From the NCBI GenBank assembly GCA_001751005.1, contig MAXL01000108.1, positions 1 to 9,374 on the forward strand: a stretch of DNA of 9,374 bases, given 5' to 3'. Numbering within the stretch: position 1 is the stretch's first letter; the number at the start of each line of letters is the position of its first letter. Under the pieces are notes generated by a model. That model saw nothing but the letters and a program-made list of their open reading frames with translations. It was not told where the DNA came from and searched no databases. Of this stretch, positions 1 to 7,794 are shown one piece after another. Position numbers and translations under genes: made by a program. This DNA is from Desulfobacterales bacterium S5133MH16 (lineage in GTDB: Bacteria; Desulfobacterota; Desulfobacteria; Desulfobacterales; UBA11574).

Positions 1-63
1 CCCGTGACAAGCACCGGTGCGGATAATACTCCCTCGGATATATGCATTTTTTCACCCGTAAAC

Positions 64-120
64 AAAAAAGCCGGGAATGCCTGCCGGATTTCAATCCATT
101 TGAGCCTTCCTGGCTTTTTT
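64..120 (+). terminator. Long inverted repeat ending in a T-run, possible terminator
   Basis: Fourteen bases at 64-77 (A6 then GCCGGGAA) pair with 107-120 (TTCCTGGC then T6), with one G-U pair and a loop of about 29 bases. More T-rich sequence follows. The stem is slightly better on the plus strand, so it may end a transcript entering from the left, outside the window. On the minus strand it could be a back-up terminator behind the one at 225-257. The long loop makes this less certain than a compact hairpin. I see no gene in 1-279. Confidence 0.4.
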
Positions 121-224
121 TATTTTTTTACAAATAACTTTAAAAGGGGGGTTACACTAAAAACGCAATTTCTTATTACGCAATGTTGAAATAGCCTTTA
201 TAATAGTCAGTGAGGAATTGTCAA

Positions 225-257
225 GAAAAAAGGGGTTCACCCTGCGGATGAACCCCT
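225..257 (-). terminator. Rho-independent terminator of the dsr operon
   Basis: Read on the minus strand, AGGGGTTCA (257-249) pairs perfectly with TGAACCCCT (239-231) across a 9-base loop. A run of T (231-226) follows directly. This is a textbook intrinsic terminator, about 22 bases past the dsrP stop codon, and it marks the 3' end of the dsr transcript. Confidence 0.88.
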
Positions 258-279
258 CTGAAAAACTGTCAAAGACAGT

Positions 280-1443
280 TTATGCTAATCCTGCAATTTC
301 TTCTTTGATGGTTACGCCGATTTTGTACAGGACAGTCAATACCAGAAAGCCTATGGCCCATATGGCAAGGGAAATAAGAATTTCAGGTACTGTGGGGACA
401 TATTCAGTTACATGATGCAACGGGTTGGGTACAAACCCGCCGGATATCATTCCCAGGCCCTTGTCTATCCAGGTTCCGATAAACACGGTGATGCAGGCTG
501 CAACCAGAACGGTCTCGTTTTTGCGGGTTACCGGATTGACCAGCAGGATAATCGACACCACCATCAGTATCATGGAAGCCCACATCCAGGGCACTAAAAC
601 ACCCTTTCCGTGCAATCCCACAAACAGGTACGTTAGATGGTCCATATGTTCCGGTATCTGGCTGTAAAATACCACAAAAACTTCACATAAAAAGAAGAAG
701 ACATTGACGCTGATGGCATATGCCACGACTTTGGCAAGTGACTGGATCTGTTCCTTGCCCGGATCAAACTTGGTAAATTTTCTGACGATCATGCACAACA
801 GGATCAAAAGCGCCGGACCCGCGGCAAACGCCGAAGAAAGAAAGCGGGGCGCCAAAATGGCGGTCAGCCAGAACCCCCTGCCCGGAAGACCGCAGTAAAG
901 AAATGCCGTTACCGTATGGATACTGACTGCCCATGGGATTGAAATATAAATAAAAGGTTTTAACCATTTGGCCGGGGCAACATTGTTGCGCTCTGCTTCC
1001 AGTACCTTATAGGCGATAACAATGTTCAGTAAAAGGTACCCGTTTAGCACAATCATATCCCAGAAAAGAATCGAATTGGGTGTGGGATGCAAAAGCACAT
1101 TCATAACCCGTATGGGCTGGCCCAGATCCACGAAAATAAACAGGATACACATGGTCACCGAAGAGACCGCTAGAAATTCTCCCAGAATGGTAATCCTGCC
1201 AAACGCTTTATAGTTATGCAGATAGTAAGGGAGAACCACCATTACCGCTGAGGCAGCCACACCGACAAGGAAAGTGAACTGGGCGATATAAAATCCCCAG
1301 GATACGTCCCTGCTCATGCCCGTAATTCCCAGACCGAAACGAAACTGCCAAAGATAACAGACAAAACCAACGCTGATAACGGCAAGGAGCGCCGCCATCC
1401 ATCCATAGTATCTCTTGCTTCCTGTTAACGCCTTTTCAAGCAT
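280..1443 (-). CDS. dsrP: DsrP, NrfD-like membrane subunit of the DsrMKJOP complex
   Basis: DsrP is the integral membrane subunit of the periplasm-facing DsrJOP half of the complex. It is thought to exchange electrons with the menaquinone pool and pass them to or from the Fe-S protein DsrO. The protein (387 residues) is almost entirely hydrophobic, with about ten predicted helices and no cysteine motifs or haem sites, as expected for the NrfD/PsrC family. I chose the ATG at 1443 (MLEKALTG) because GAGGTGG lies a few bases upstream. The frame stays open further upstream only by overlapping dsrO and would need a non-ATG start. The start follows the dsrO stop by 7 bases, so translation is probably coupled. 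It is the last gene of the operon, with a terminator just after it. The assignment rests on family appearance plus gene order and is firm. Confidence 0.95.
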   Translation of the reverse strand: MLEKALTGSKRYYGWMAALLAVISVGFVCYLWQFRFGLGITGMSRDVSWGFYIAQFTFLVGVAASAVMVVLPYYLHNYKAFGRITILGEFLAVSSVTMCILFIFVDLGQPIRVMNVLLHPTPNSILFWDMIVLNGYLLLNIVIAYKVLEAERNNVAPAKWLKPFIYISIPWAVSIHTVTAFLYCGLPGRGFWLTAILAPRFLSSAFAAGPALLILLCMIVRKFTKFDPGKEQIQSLAKVVAYAISVNVFFFLCEVFVVFYSQIPEHMDHLTYLFVGLHGKGVLVPWMWASMILMVVSIILLVNPVTRKNETVLVAACITVFIGTWIDKGLGMISGGFVPNPLHHVTEYVPTVPEILISLAIWAIGFLVLTVLYKIGVTIKEEIAGLA

Positions 1444-1450
1444 ATCCACC

Positions 1451-2239
1451 TCATACAATATAGAAAATTGATGGCCCAGCACCCAGGGCCGGTTTGCGAC
1501 GAATTGTGTAATTGGTTCTTAATATTTCTCTGACTTCCGATTCAGGATCATCCAGATCGCCGAAGGTCAGCACACCGTTGGATACCTCTACACAGGCCGG
1601 CAATTTCCCCACCGCCAGTCTTTCCGCACAGAAATTGCACTTTTCAACAACCCCTTTTGATCGGGTGGGAAACTCAGGATTCTGCTCCTTGATAAAGGGG
1701 CGCGGGTCCCTGAAATTGAAACTTCTGGATCCATAGGGACAGGCGGCCATGCAGAATCTGCAGCCGATGCATCGATGAAAATCCATGAGCACAATTCCGT
1801 CTTCGCGTTTAAACGTTGCCTTTGTGGGACAAACCCGAACGCAGGCAGCATTTTCACAATGATTGCAAAGTGTTAAAAAAGGTAACTCCCTGAGCCTTTC
1901 ATCTACAAATTCATGTTCCTGGGTGGGAAATTCATGTTTAAACTCTTCCAACCAGATCCACTTGATCTCATGATTTTTATTTTCAAAATCAGGAACATTA
2001 TGGATTTTATGGCAGGCCTCAATCATGGGCTTGACGTCTTCTTGGGATTCGATTTTGCGGGTGTCTACAACCATGGCCCATCTTTTGGCCGTCAGGGCAT
2101 CTTTGCCTTTCTTGATTTCGGGCTTGGATGTTGCCTCATGTTCAGCGGACGAGGCCAGTACGTCGAGTACCGGCCTGACCCCTAAACCGAGCGCTGAAAC
2201 TCCGGCTATTTTCAAAAATTTTCTTCTGCTGCTTTTCAT
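1451..2239 (-). CDS. dsrO: DsrO, Tat-exported periplasmic iron-sulfur subunit
   Basis: DsrO is the NrfC/PsrB-like ferredoxin subunit, relaying electrons between the trihaem DsrJ and the membrane protein DsrP. The 262-residue product starts with a twin-arginine signal (SRRKFLK at residues 4-10, then a hydrophobic stretch), so it is exported folded. Cysteine groups are C125/C128/C133/C137, C157/C160/C163/C167, and C201/C204/C216 plus C76. That is 12 cysteines in total, enough for three [4Fe-4S] clusters. The four ligands of the fourth cluster found in full-length NrfC/PsrB relatives are absent (see findings). The start at 2239 is chosen because it places the Tat signal at the N-terminus and has AAAGGAG upstream. 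The upstream in-frame ATG at 2308 would add 23 residues overlapping dsrJ and is unlikely. The dsrJ stop and this start share one base (TGATG), indicating coupling. Confidence 0.95.
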   Translation of the reverse strand: MKSSRRKFLKIAGVSALGLGVRPVLDVLASSAEHEATSKPEIKKGKDALTAKRWAMVVDTRKIESQEDVKPMIEACHKIHNVPDFENKNHEIKWIWLEEFKHEFPTQEHEFVDERLRELPFLTLCNHCENAACVRVCPTKATFKREDGIVLMDFHRCIGCRFCMAACPYGSRSFNFRDPRPFIKEQNPEFPTRSKGVVEKCNFCAERLAVGKLPACVEVSNGVLTFGDLDDPESEVREILRTNYTIRRKPALGAGPSIFYIV

Positions 2240-2643
2240 CACTTGGTCTCCTTTGGATCGATGTGGCACTCCCAGCAGTAGGGGCTTACCGAAGCATAAT
2301 CGTGGCATTTGTCACAAAATTCAGCCTTTTCCGTGTGACAATCCAAACAGGTACTGGTAAGGCTCATATTAAATTCCTTTCCACTGCTGTTTACAAAGAT
2401 CCTTTTGGCGTCTCGTACAACCGTATCCCTCCATTCATTAAGAATCTGCATATGTTCCACCTTCATGTATGCTTTGGGCATGACACACTCTTTGGCGGCT
2501 TTGGCTTTGTCAGCAATTTTGGGTTCTGGCGCCGGGGCGGCATTTCCGAGGTTGAACCAGAAAGGAAACGTTATCACTACTACAAAGATGCAAAGACCTA
2601 TAATAACCATTCCTTTATCATATATCTTTTTATTATTCGTCAT
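2239..2643 (-). CDS. dsrJ: DsrJ, membrane-anchored trihaem cytochrome c
   Basis: DsrJ is the periplasmic c-type cytochrome of the complex. The 134-residue product has one N-terminal membrane segment (about residues 12-31), probably an uncleaved anchor, then three CxxCH haem-binding motifs: CLDCH (99-103), CDKCH (110-114) and CWECH (123-127). C53, in a KECVMP context, matches the conserved cysteine reported as an unusual distal haem ligand in this family. His64 is a candidate axial ligand. The start is ambiguous. The ATG at 2649 has no room for a ribosome site, while the ATG at 2643 has GGAG six bases upstream, so I prefer 2643. The gene overlaps the end of dsrK by 11 bases. Its C-terminal haem cluster makes it compact for a trihaem protein but normal for DsrJ. 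Confidence 0.94.
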   Translation of the reverse strand: MTNNKKIYDKGMVIIGLCIFVVVITFPFWFNLGNAAPAPEPKIADKAKAAKECVMPKAYMKVEHMQILNEWRDTVVRDAKRIFVNSSGKEFNMSLTSTCLDCHTEKAEFCDKCHDYASVSPYCWECHIDPKETK

Positions 2644-4285
2644 CCTCATCCTCCATTCCCGGCAACGGTTCGTTGCGCAGATCTACCGTTCGCTTTTTTT
2701 CTCCGGGCAGAATCAGGGCATTGGCCACCAGCTCGTGAACACCGCAGTTATCAACTTCGGGAAGCCAGTACTCCAACGCCGTGGGAAACGCCGCTCTGTC
2801 AATGGCGCAGACACAGGACAGCATATTCACACCATGTTTTTCGTGAACATATTTGGCTGCATTGATTCTGGGCAGAGCGCCCTGCATCCTCAGCTCCATG
2901 TTTTCTCCGGCATTGAGACCCGCCCCGCTGCCGCAACAAAACGTCTGTTCCCGGATGGTGTTGGCAGGCATTTCGTAAAAATGATTACATACGTTTTTGA
3001 TGACATAACGAGGTTCTTCCAGCAGTCCCATGCCCCTTGCAGGGTTACATGAGTCATGATAGGTGACCTTCAGGTGGTCGTTTCTGGAGGGATCCAGATC
3101 AAGCTTTCCGTGTTTGATAAGGTCGGCGACAAACTCACAAATATGTACCATCTTGGTGGATTTGGCGTTTTCGAATTTGGTGCCGGTAATGGGATTAATC
3201 GGTTCTTCCAAAAAATCGGCAGGACCGTTCATGGTATCCATATACTGGTGTACCACCCGCCACATGTGACCGCACTCTCCGCCCAGAATCCATTTCACGC
3301 CCAGTCGTTTGGCTTCCGCATACATTTTTGCATTCAGTCGTTTCATCATCTCATGTGACGTAAAAAAACCAAAATTTCCGCCTTCGGAAGCGTAAGTGCT
3401 CCAGGTGATTTCAAGACCATATTTCTCCTGTAAAAAGTGGAACAGCATCATGTATCCCATACAGGTAAATGTTCCGGGGTCGGCAAAAACATCACCGGAC
3501 GGGGTAATAAAAAGGATATCGGCCTTCTTTTTCATGAAATGGGGTTTTACCCGGACTCCGCAAACTTCTTCGATTTCATCGGTAAAGAAATCCATCATAT
3601 CCTTGTAGGCATGGGGCTGAATTCCAAGATGATTTCCTGTTCTGTAACAAAATGCAACCGGGGCTGCAACCCAGTCGATATTCAGGCCGATGAGATTTAA
3701 TAATTCCCGGCCGAAAATGGTAATCTCTGCCGTATCAATGCCGTACGGGCAGAAAACCGAGCAGCGACGGCATTCCGTACATTGAAAAAAGTAATACCAC
3801 CATTCTTTTAACACCTCCAGGGTCAGTTCTCTGGCACCGTAAGCTTTTTTGGCTTTCTTTCCGAATAATCCGAGAATTTTACCGGCGGTGGTGAAATCGT
3901 TTCTATAGACCGAACGAAGCAATTCGGCCCGCACAACCGGCATGTTTTTGGGATCGCCGGACCCGATAAAAAAATGGCATTTGTCAGCACAGGCGCCGCA
4001 ACGCACACAAATGTCCATAAAGATTTTCACGGAACGAAATCTGTCGAGCCGCTCCTTAAAGCCTTTGTGAAGTATTTCCTGCCAGTTTTCGGGAAGCTGC
4101 CAGTCTTCATCAAAGCAGCTCCACTCTCTTGGATTGGGAAAACCTACATATTCAAGCCTGTCAGGCTTAGCAGCATGGCATGCGATGCCTCTCCTGATTT
4201 CAACAGGTGTATCCATCCATCCTGTAGGGGAAGGTTTATGGTCTATTTTTGATAGAAATTCATCCGGACTTGGAAGTTCTGACAT
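2633..4285 (-). CDS. dsrK: DsrK, HdrD-like cytoplasmic iron-sulfur subunit
   Basis: DsrK is the catalytic subunit related to heterodisulfide reductase HdrD. It is believed to reduce the DsrC trisulfide in the cytoplasm with electrons from DsrM. The 550-residue protein has two classical [4Fe-4S] motifs (C93/C96/C99/C103 and C169/C172/C175/C179). A C-terminal CCG-type region follows (C413, C450-C451 in FCCGSGAG, then C491 and C493), which should hold the special HdrD-like cluster. An earlier, degenerate CCG-like half covers about residues 260-345 (C275, C338). The tail is acidic (EDEDDE). No signal peptide or membrane segment is visible. AAGGAG stands six bases before the ATG at 4285, and dsrM ends three bases upstream. 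The last cysteine pair here is CxC, where HdrD-type motifs are usually described as CxxC. Confidence 0.96.
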   Translation of the reverse strand: MSELPSPDEFLSKIDHKPSPTGWMDTPVEIRRGIACHAAKPDRLEYVGFPNPREWSCFDEDWQLPENWQEILHKGFKERLDRFRSVKIFMDICVRCGACADKCHFFIGSGDPKNMPVVRAELLRSVYRNDFTTAGKILGLFGKKAKKAYGARELTLEVLKEWWYYFFQCTECRRCSVFCPYGIDTAEITIFGRELLNLIGLNIDWVAAPVAFCYRTGNHLGIQPHAYKDMMDFFTDEIEEVCGVRVKPHFMKKKADILFITPSGDVFADPGTFTCMGYMMLFHFLQEKYGLEITWSTYASEGGNFGFFTSHEMMKRLNAKMYAEAKRLGVKWILGGECGHMWRVVHQYMDTMNGPADFLEEPINPITGTKFENAKSTKMVHICEFVADLIKHGKLDLDPSRNDHLKVTYHDSCNPARGMGLLEEPRYVIKNVCNHFYEMPANTIREQTFCCGSGAGLNAGENMELRMQGALPRINAAKYVHEKHGVNMLSCVCAIDRAAFPTALEYWLPEVDNCGVHELVANALILPGEKKRTVDLRNEPLPGMEDEDDE

Positions 4286-4288
4286 TAC

Positions 4289-5326
4289 TTACTCCTTTTC
4301 CTCTGGTTCCTCCGGCGTTTTCGCCGCTAACGGTTTTACCACTGGCAATCCTACTCCGACCATTTTTTCCCTGAACTCGTCTTCATACTGTTCATATGTG
4401 TGGACTTCGACAGGGTAATTCCATGGATTGATATGCCTTTTAAAACGGTTGTTGTTGACCATGTTTCTGGTGGGGCTCATAAAAATTCCCCCCAGATGCA
4501 TGAGTTTGCTGAAGGGAAAATATGCTAAAAGAACACTGACAAAAAATAGATGTACATAAAAAATACTGCCGATTCCTTCGGTAATATGGGGTTTAAAGGT
4601 TACAAGGTTCATGGTAAACTCTTTTACACCCACGATATCCACCTTTGTAAAATAACGCATCAAGATTCCGGTAAACGCAATGCCAATAATCAAAAACAGG
4701 GGGAAATAGTCTGAAGCCAGTGAAATAAATCTCATCTGCGGAATATATATTCTTCTTAAGAACAAGAACATTAAAGCGCCCAGCAAGACCACGCCCGAAA
4801 TCCTAAGTTCCGGCAGGCCGATCTGAAGGAATCCATCCAATTTTGCCACCAATTCCACTAAAGCCGGCACCGGTTCCGTAAAGAATCGAAGATGTCTGAA
4901 TATTACGACAAAAAAGGTCCAGTGAAATGCCAGCGAAAAGAGCCACAGCCACTTTTCCCATTCATAGGAAAGCTTATCGCCCTCTTGTAACGCCATTTTT
5001 GTATTTCTGAATAATGACCGGAAAAAAACGACCTCCAGAAACATCCGGATAATAACGCCGCCGGTCGTCGTGGGGTTGTCAATGCTGTTGGGCTTGATCC
5101 AGGGCAAAGATTTTTCCTGACCGCAGGTTGTTGGGATACGAAAAGGAACCGGTGAACGGGCCCAGTCTACGACGCGGTTTATAAATCCCAAGATAAAAAT
5201 AATTAAAGCCAGATAAGGTATGATAATACCAAAAAATACCTCGCCCCCCGGCAACATAGCGCCCACATAGGCAAGTAGAAATAAGACGATAACCGCTATG
5301 AGGGAATACATGTAACTAATATTCAT
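4289..5326 (-). CDS. dsrM: DsrM, NarI-like dihaem cytochrome b membrane subunit
   Basis: DsrM anchors DsrK and links it to the menaquinone pool. The 345-residue protein has two N-terminal hydrophobic segments (about 7-24 and 30-49), a polar loop and a C-terminal NarI-like domain. His135/His145 are 10 residues apart and His259/His277 are 18 apart. Those spacings equal those of the haem b ligands in NarI, so both haems should be present. His247 lies nearby. A charged tail (about 300-345) should be cytoplasmic. The ATG at 5326 has GAGG about ten bases upstream, a loose but usable site. Upstream is a 117-base gap (5327-5443) to the RsbRD_N gene. I see no terminator there, so read-through into dsrM is likely. 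Confidence 0.95.
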   Translation of the reverse strand: MNISYMYSLIAVIVLFLLAYVGAMLPGGEVFFGIIIPYLALIIFILGFINRVVDWARSPVPFRIPTTCGQEKSLPWIKPNSIDNPTTTGGVIIRMFLEVVFFRSLFRNTKMALQEGDKLSYEWEKWLWLFSLAFHWTFFVVIFRHLRFFTEPVPALVELVAKLDGFLQIGLPELRISGVVLLGALMFLFLRRIYIPQMRFISLASDYFPLFLIIGIAFTGILMRYFTKVDIVGVKEFTMNLVTFKPHITEGIGSIFYVHLFFVSVLLAYFPFSKLMHLGGIFMSPTRNMVNNNRFKRHINPWNYPVEVHTYEQYEDEFREKMVGVGLPVVKPLAAKTPEEPEEKE

Positions 5327-5443
5327 TATACCATTACCTCACTCAATAGCCTCATAACAACATATAACGTTTATCCAAAATCGTTTCACGCAGCTTTTTT
5401 AAAAATGATTTTGCAAAAAACTTATATATCCTTTGAAGCCTAC

Positions 5444-5992
5444 TTACGCATTAATATTAGGTTTAATGTCCGGTTCATCCACCGGCATCTCTCTAACCAA
5501 ACCCGCCCTCTTAAAAGCCTTATAAGTTGAGTTTCTCATCTCATTGGCTTTGAGGTCGTAAATCTTTTCCTTGCATTGCATATAAAGGTTAAACGCAATC
5601 ATGGCCAATTGATCAATTTTTGACTCGAACAACAGCAGTTCGTTAAAAAGCTGTTCTTCGGAAATTCCCTTTTTTATATTTTCTCTAATGGTCTTTTTTA
5701 ACAGAAAGATGAAACTTACGGCTTGCGAAGGGGAGAAGTTCTGAATAGCTCTGATCCTGATGATAGGATCGAGGAAGGAAATTATGGTTTCATGGTCCAT
5801 CTCCTTAAGAAGGAGTTCATTAAATAATGCTTCCAATCCCCTGGAAATAGTTTTTCCAACAGGGTTGGCAAAAGGATCTTTCTGCCTTTTTAGAAATGAT
5901 GCGGTATCGGGGGGATAAGTTTCAACTGCTAAGGTAAACCAGTTTTTTATAATTGCGGTTTTTCTTTGCGCCAGCAGATTATTTAGCCTCAT
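5444..5992 (-). CDS. RsbRD_N-type (RsbRD N-terminal domain) protein preceding dsrM
   Basis: This small, soluble, all-helical-looking protein (182 residues) resembles the N-terminal domain of RsbR/RsbD stressosome proteins, a globin-like sensor fold. Family-like segments are the opening with KNWF near residue 17, IRAIQNFSPSQAV around 90, and a late FNLYMQCKEKIYDL stretch. There is no STAS domain, so it is the stand-alone form. Such proteins sit next to dsrMKJOP in other sulfate reducers as far as I recall, which suggests a regulatory or assembly role. The actual function is unknown. The ATG at 5992 is preceded only by a weak GGAG about 11 bases away. The gene lies between a sigma-70-like promoter and dsrM in the same direction. 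A decayed second copy lies at 8106-8301. Confidence 0.8.
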   Translation of the reverse strand: MRLNNLLAQRKTAIIKNWFTLAVETYPPDTASFLKRQKDPFANPVGKTISRGLEALFNELLLKEMDHETIISFLDPIIRIRAIQNFSPSQAVSFIFLLKKTIRENIKKGISEEQLFNELLLFESKIDQLAMIAFNLYMQCKEKIYDLKANEMRNSTYKAFKRAGLVREMPVDEPDIKPNINA

Positions 5993-6082
5993 ATTCAGGA
6001 CCGCTCCGAATTTCCAATTCTATTGAGTCGATGGTAAGTCGATGATAGTAAAATCGCCTATCAATGTCGGTTAGTTAATCGA

Positions 6083-6114
6083 CTGTTCCAATTGGAGATA
6101 AGCCTGTTCCAGTT
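6083..6114. repeat. Direct repeat of 11 bases with 21-bp period in the dsr leader
   Basis: CTGTTCCAATT (6083-6093) and CTGTTCCAGTT (6104-6114) differ at one base and start 21 bp apart, two helical turns. The first overlaps a 10-base palindrome, TCCAATTGGA (6087-6096). They lie about 30-60 bases downstream of the predicted transcription start, between the promoter and the RsbRD_N gene. A repressor or activator site for the dsr operon is possible. No protein can be named. Confidence 0.5.
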
Positions 6115-6151
6115 GAAAATAAAAATCAGAAAAATCACATTTGAAAGGAGT

Positions 6152-6180
6152 CCTATAAACATTTTGTAAATCCATGTCAA
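6152..6180 (-). promoter_or_regulatory. Sigma-70-type promoter for RsbRD_N-dsrMKJOP
   Basis: On the minus strand a perfect TTGACA (6180-6175), a 17-base spacer and TATAGG (6157-6152, four of six consensus bases) make a good housekeeping promoter. Transcription would begin near 6145 and leave a leader of about 150 bases before the RsbRD_N start. The leader holds several small repeats. This suggests the dsr operon is transcribed independently of the regulator gene upstream. Confidence 0.65.
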
Positions 6181-6188
6181 GGATAAAT

Positions 6189-6223
6189 AAAAAAAAAGAT
6201 GTGAAACAGAGGAGGTTTTTTTT
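6189..6223. terminator. A9/T8 flanked element, weak candidate terminator of the regulator gene
   Basis: An A9 run (6189-6197) and a T8 run (6216-6223) flank an 18-base purine-rich loop, just after the regulator stop codon at 6242. On the minus strand the A-run of the transcript precedes the U-run. The stem is only A-U pairs, so termination would be inefficient. The next promoter starts at 6180. No better terminator is visible between the regulator and the RsbRD_N gene. Confidence 0.25.
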
Positions 6224-6241
6224 ATAGAATTTACGATATGT

Positions 6242-7594
6242 TTATTTGTTCGTATTCAGACCCAACTCGATGGTTTTGGACAAAAGCGTGTTGCGATGTA
6301 TTCCGAGTCGTTCCGCCGCTTTTTTTCTATTGCCGTCAACGCTTTCAAGAACTTCGGAGATGTAATTTTTCTCAAATACACTCACGGCTTGTTTAAGGGT
6401 CATATCCTTAATTTCCCTTTTGCCAATGTTAAAAGTGGAAATATCTTTAAGATGAATTACAGAACCTTTTGTAATGGCAAACAATCTTTCTACCAGGTTC
6501 TGAAGCTCTCTGACATTTCCCGGCCAATCATATTCTGTCAATATGTTAACTGCCTCTTCGGAAAATATTTTGGGAGGTTTTCCGGTATTCATGGAATTTA
6601 ACTCCAAAAAGTGGTTCAACAGAAGTGGAATATCACCTTTTCTTTCTCTTAAGGGGGGGAGCTCAATGGGAAAAACAGCCAGCCTATAATAGAGATCTTC
6701 ACGAAATCCTTCCTGTAAAATCAAGTCGTTGAGGTCTTTATTCGAAGATGCCACGAACCTGACATCAACCTTGATAACTTTGGTGCTGCCGAGTCTTTCG
6801 AATTCTTTTTCCTGGATAATTCGTAGAAGCTTAGCCTGCATGTTGATATCCAGAGAATCGATATCATCCAAAAAGACAGTTCCTTTATCTGCAATTTCAA
6901 GCTTGCCGATACTGGTGTGGGTGGCCCCGGTAAACGCCCCCCTGTTGTGACCGAAGATTTTACTCTCCATCAGGGTCGCCGGTATGGCAGAACAATTAAT
7001 CACCACAAACGGCTCCTTATGTCTCAATCCCCGGTTATGAATGGCTCTGGCAACCAGTTCCTTGCCCGTACCGCTCTCCCCCTGTATAAGAGCTGTACCA
7101 TCACTTTGAGAAACAATCGATATTAATTCAAAGATTTTTCTCATATTTTCATCTTTGCCAACCATCTTTTCAAAGGGACAATACCGTTCAAGTTCATCCT
7201 TTAGATAGGCAACCTTTCTTACAAGGCTTCGTTTTTCCATGGCCCGCTTGATTACAGTTAAGACATCATCCACCACAAACGGTTTAATGATATATTCATA
7301 AGCTCCCAGTTTAATCGCCTTTACCGCCGTTTGAACTTCATTAACAGCGGTTACCATGATTATTTCCGTATTAGGATCTGCTTCCTTGAATTTCTCAAGA
7401 AGGTCAAGACCTCCGGCATCCGGCAAAAGGATATCGAGCAAAATCAGATCGACTTTATTTTTTATAAAAATATCAATAGCTTCCTGCCCTGTACCTGCCA
7501 GAAGCACATTATAATCATCCTTTAAGACCATGTTGAACGACTGACGAACGCCATTTTCATCATCAACAACAAGAATCGTATGATTTTTTTTCAT
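6242..7594 (-). CDS. NtrC-family sigma-54-dependent response regulator
   Basis: This 450-residue activator has a receiver domain, an AAA+ sigma-54 interaction domain and a Fis-type HTH. Receiver residues are D11/D12, phosphoacceptor D54, T82 and K104. The AAA+ domain has Walker A GESGTGKE (172-179), GAFTGA (219-224) and Walker B FLDDI (241-245), then the FREDLYYRL and WPGNVRELQN segments. The HTH lies at about 422-445. When phosphorylated it should form a hexamer that drives open-complex formation at sigma-54 promoters. Walker B has Asp244 where the usual residue is Glu. The ATG at 7594 is chosen because MKKNHTILVVDDE is the normal family start. The open frame extends 31 codons further only to a TTG and adds no domain sequence. 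The ribosome site is poor. No partner histidine kinase is in the window, so the signal is unknown. The best target guess is the divergent acyltransferase. Confidence 0.93.
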   Translation of the reverse strand: MKKNHTILVVDDENGVRQSFNMVLKDDYNVLLAGTGQEAIDIFIKNKVDLILLDILLPDAGGLDLLEKFKEADPNTEIIMVTAVNEVQTAVKAIKLGAYEYIIKPFVVDDVLTVIKRAMEKRSLVRKVAYLKDELERYCPFEKMVGKDENMRKIFELISIVSQSDGTALIQGESGTGKELVARAIHNRGLRHKEPFVVINCSAIPATLMESKIFGHNRGAFTGATHTSIGKLEIADKGTVFLDDIDSLDINMQAKLLRIIQEKEFERLGSTKVIKVDVRFVASSNKDLNDLILQEGFREDLYYRLAVFPIELPPLRERKGDIPLLLNHFLELNSMNTGKPPKIFSEEAVNILTEYDWPGNVRELQNLVERLFAITKGSVIHLKDISTFNIGKREIKDMTLKQAVSVFEKNYISEVLESVDGNRKKAAERLGIHRNTLLSKTIELGLNTNK

Positions 7595-7794
7595 ATCCAA
7601 TTCGCTCTTTCTCCATCCATTTTCTCTCACCCAGTTATAAAGCGGGTAAAAATATCGGGAAATTGAAAACAATCCCGAAACAAGCAAACTTTATGCCATG
7701 GTTTATGGGGACCCTCTAAGACAGACTATGATAAGTTGTTATTATGTTATGGTTAATTCAGTTTTAAATCATTAAAAAATATATCATCATAAAA

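Noticed and set aside
163..184. ACGCAAT direct repeat with 15-bp period
   Set aside because: Seven bases in AT-rich sequence beyond the terminator. It is likely chance.
4..189. Short plus-strand open frame at the window start
   Set aside because: It crosses the hairpin and T-run at 64-120, and its translation is low in information and unlike any family.
2263..3052. Plus-strand open frames of 200 and 215 codons
   Set aside because: They lie antisense to dsrJ and dsrK, which are unmistakable, and their translations show no domain-like character.
5327..5443. Separate dsrM promoter in the gap after the RsbRD_N gene
   Set aside because: AT-rich boxes are present but no well-spaced -35/-10 pair. 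A weak 7-base inverted repeat (CAAAATC/GATTTTG) is not convincing.
7595..7687. N-terminal extension of the response regulator
   Set aside because: It would need a TTG start, and the added 31 residues are not part of a receiver domain. The ATG at 7594 gives the standard start.
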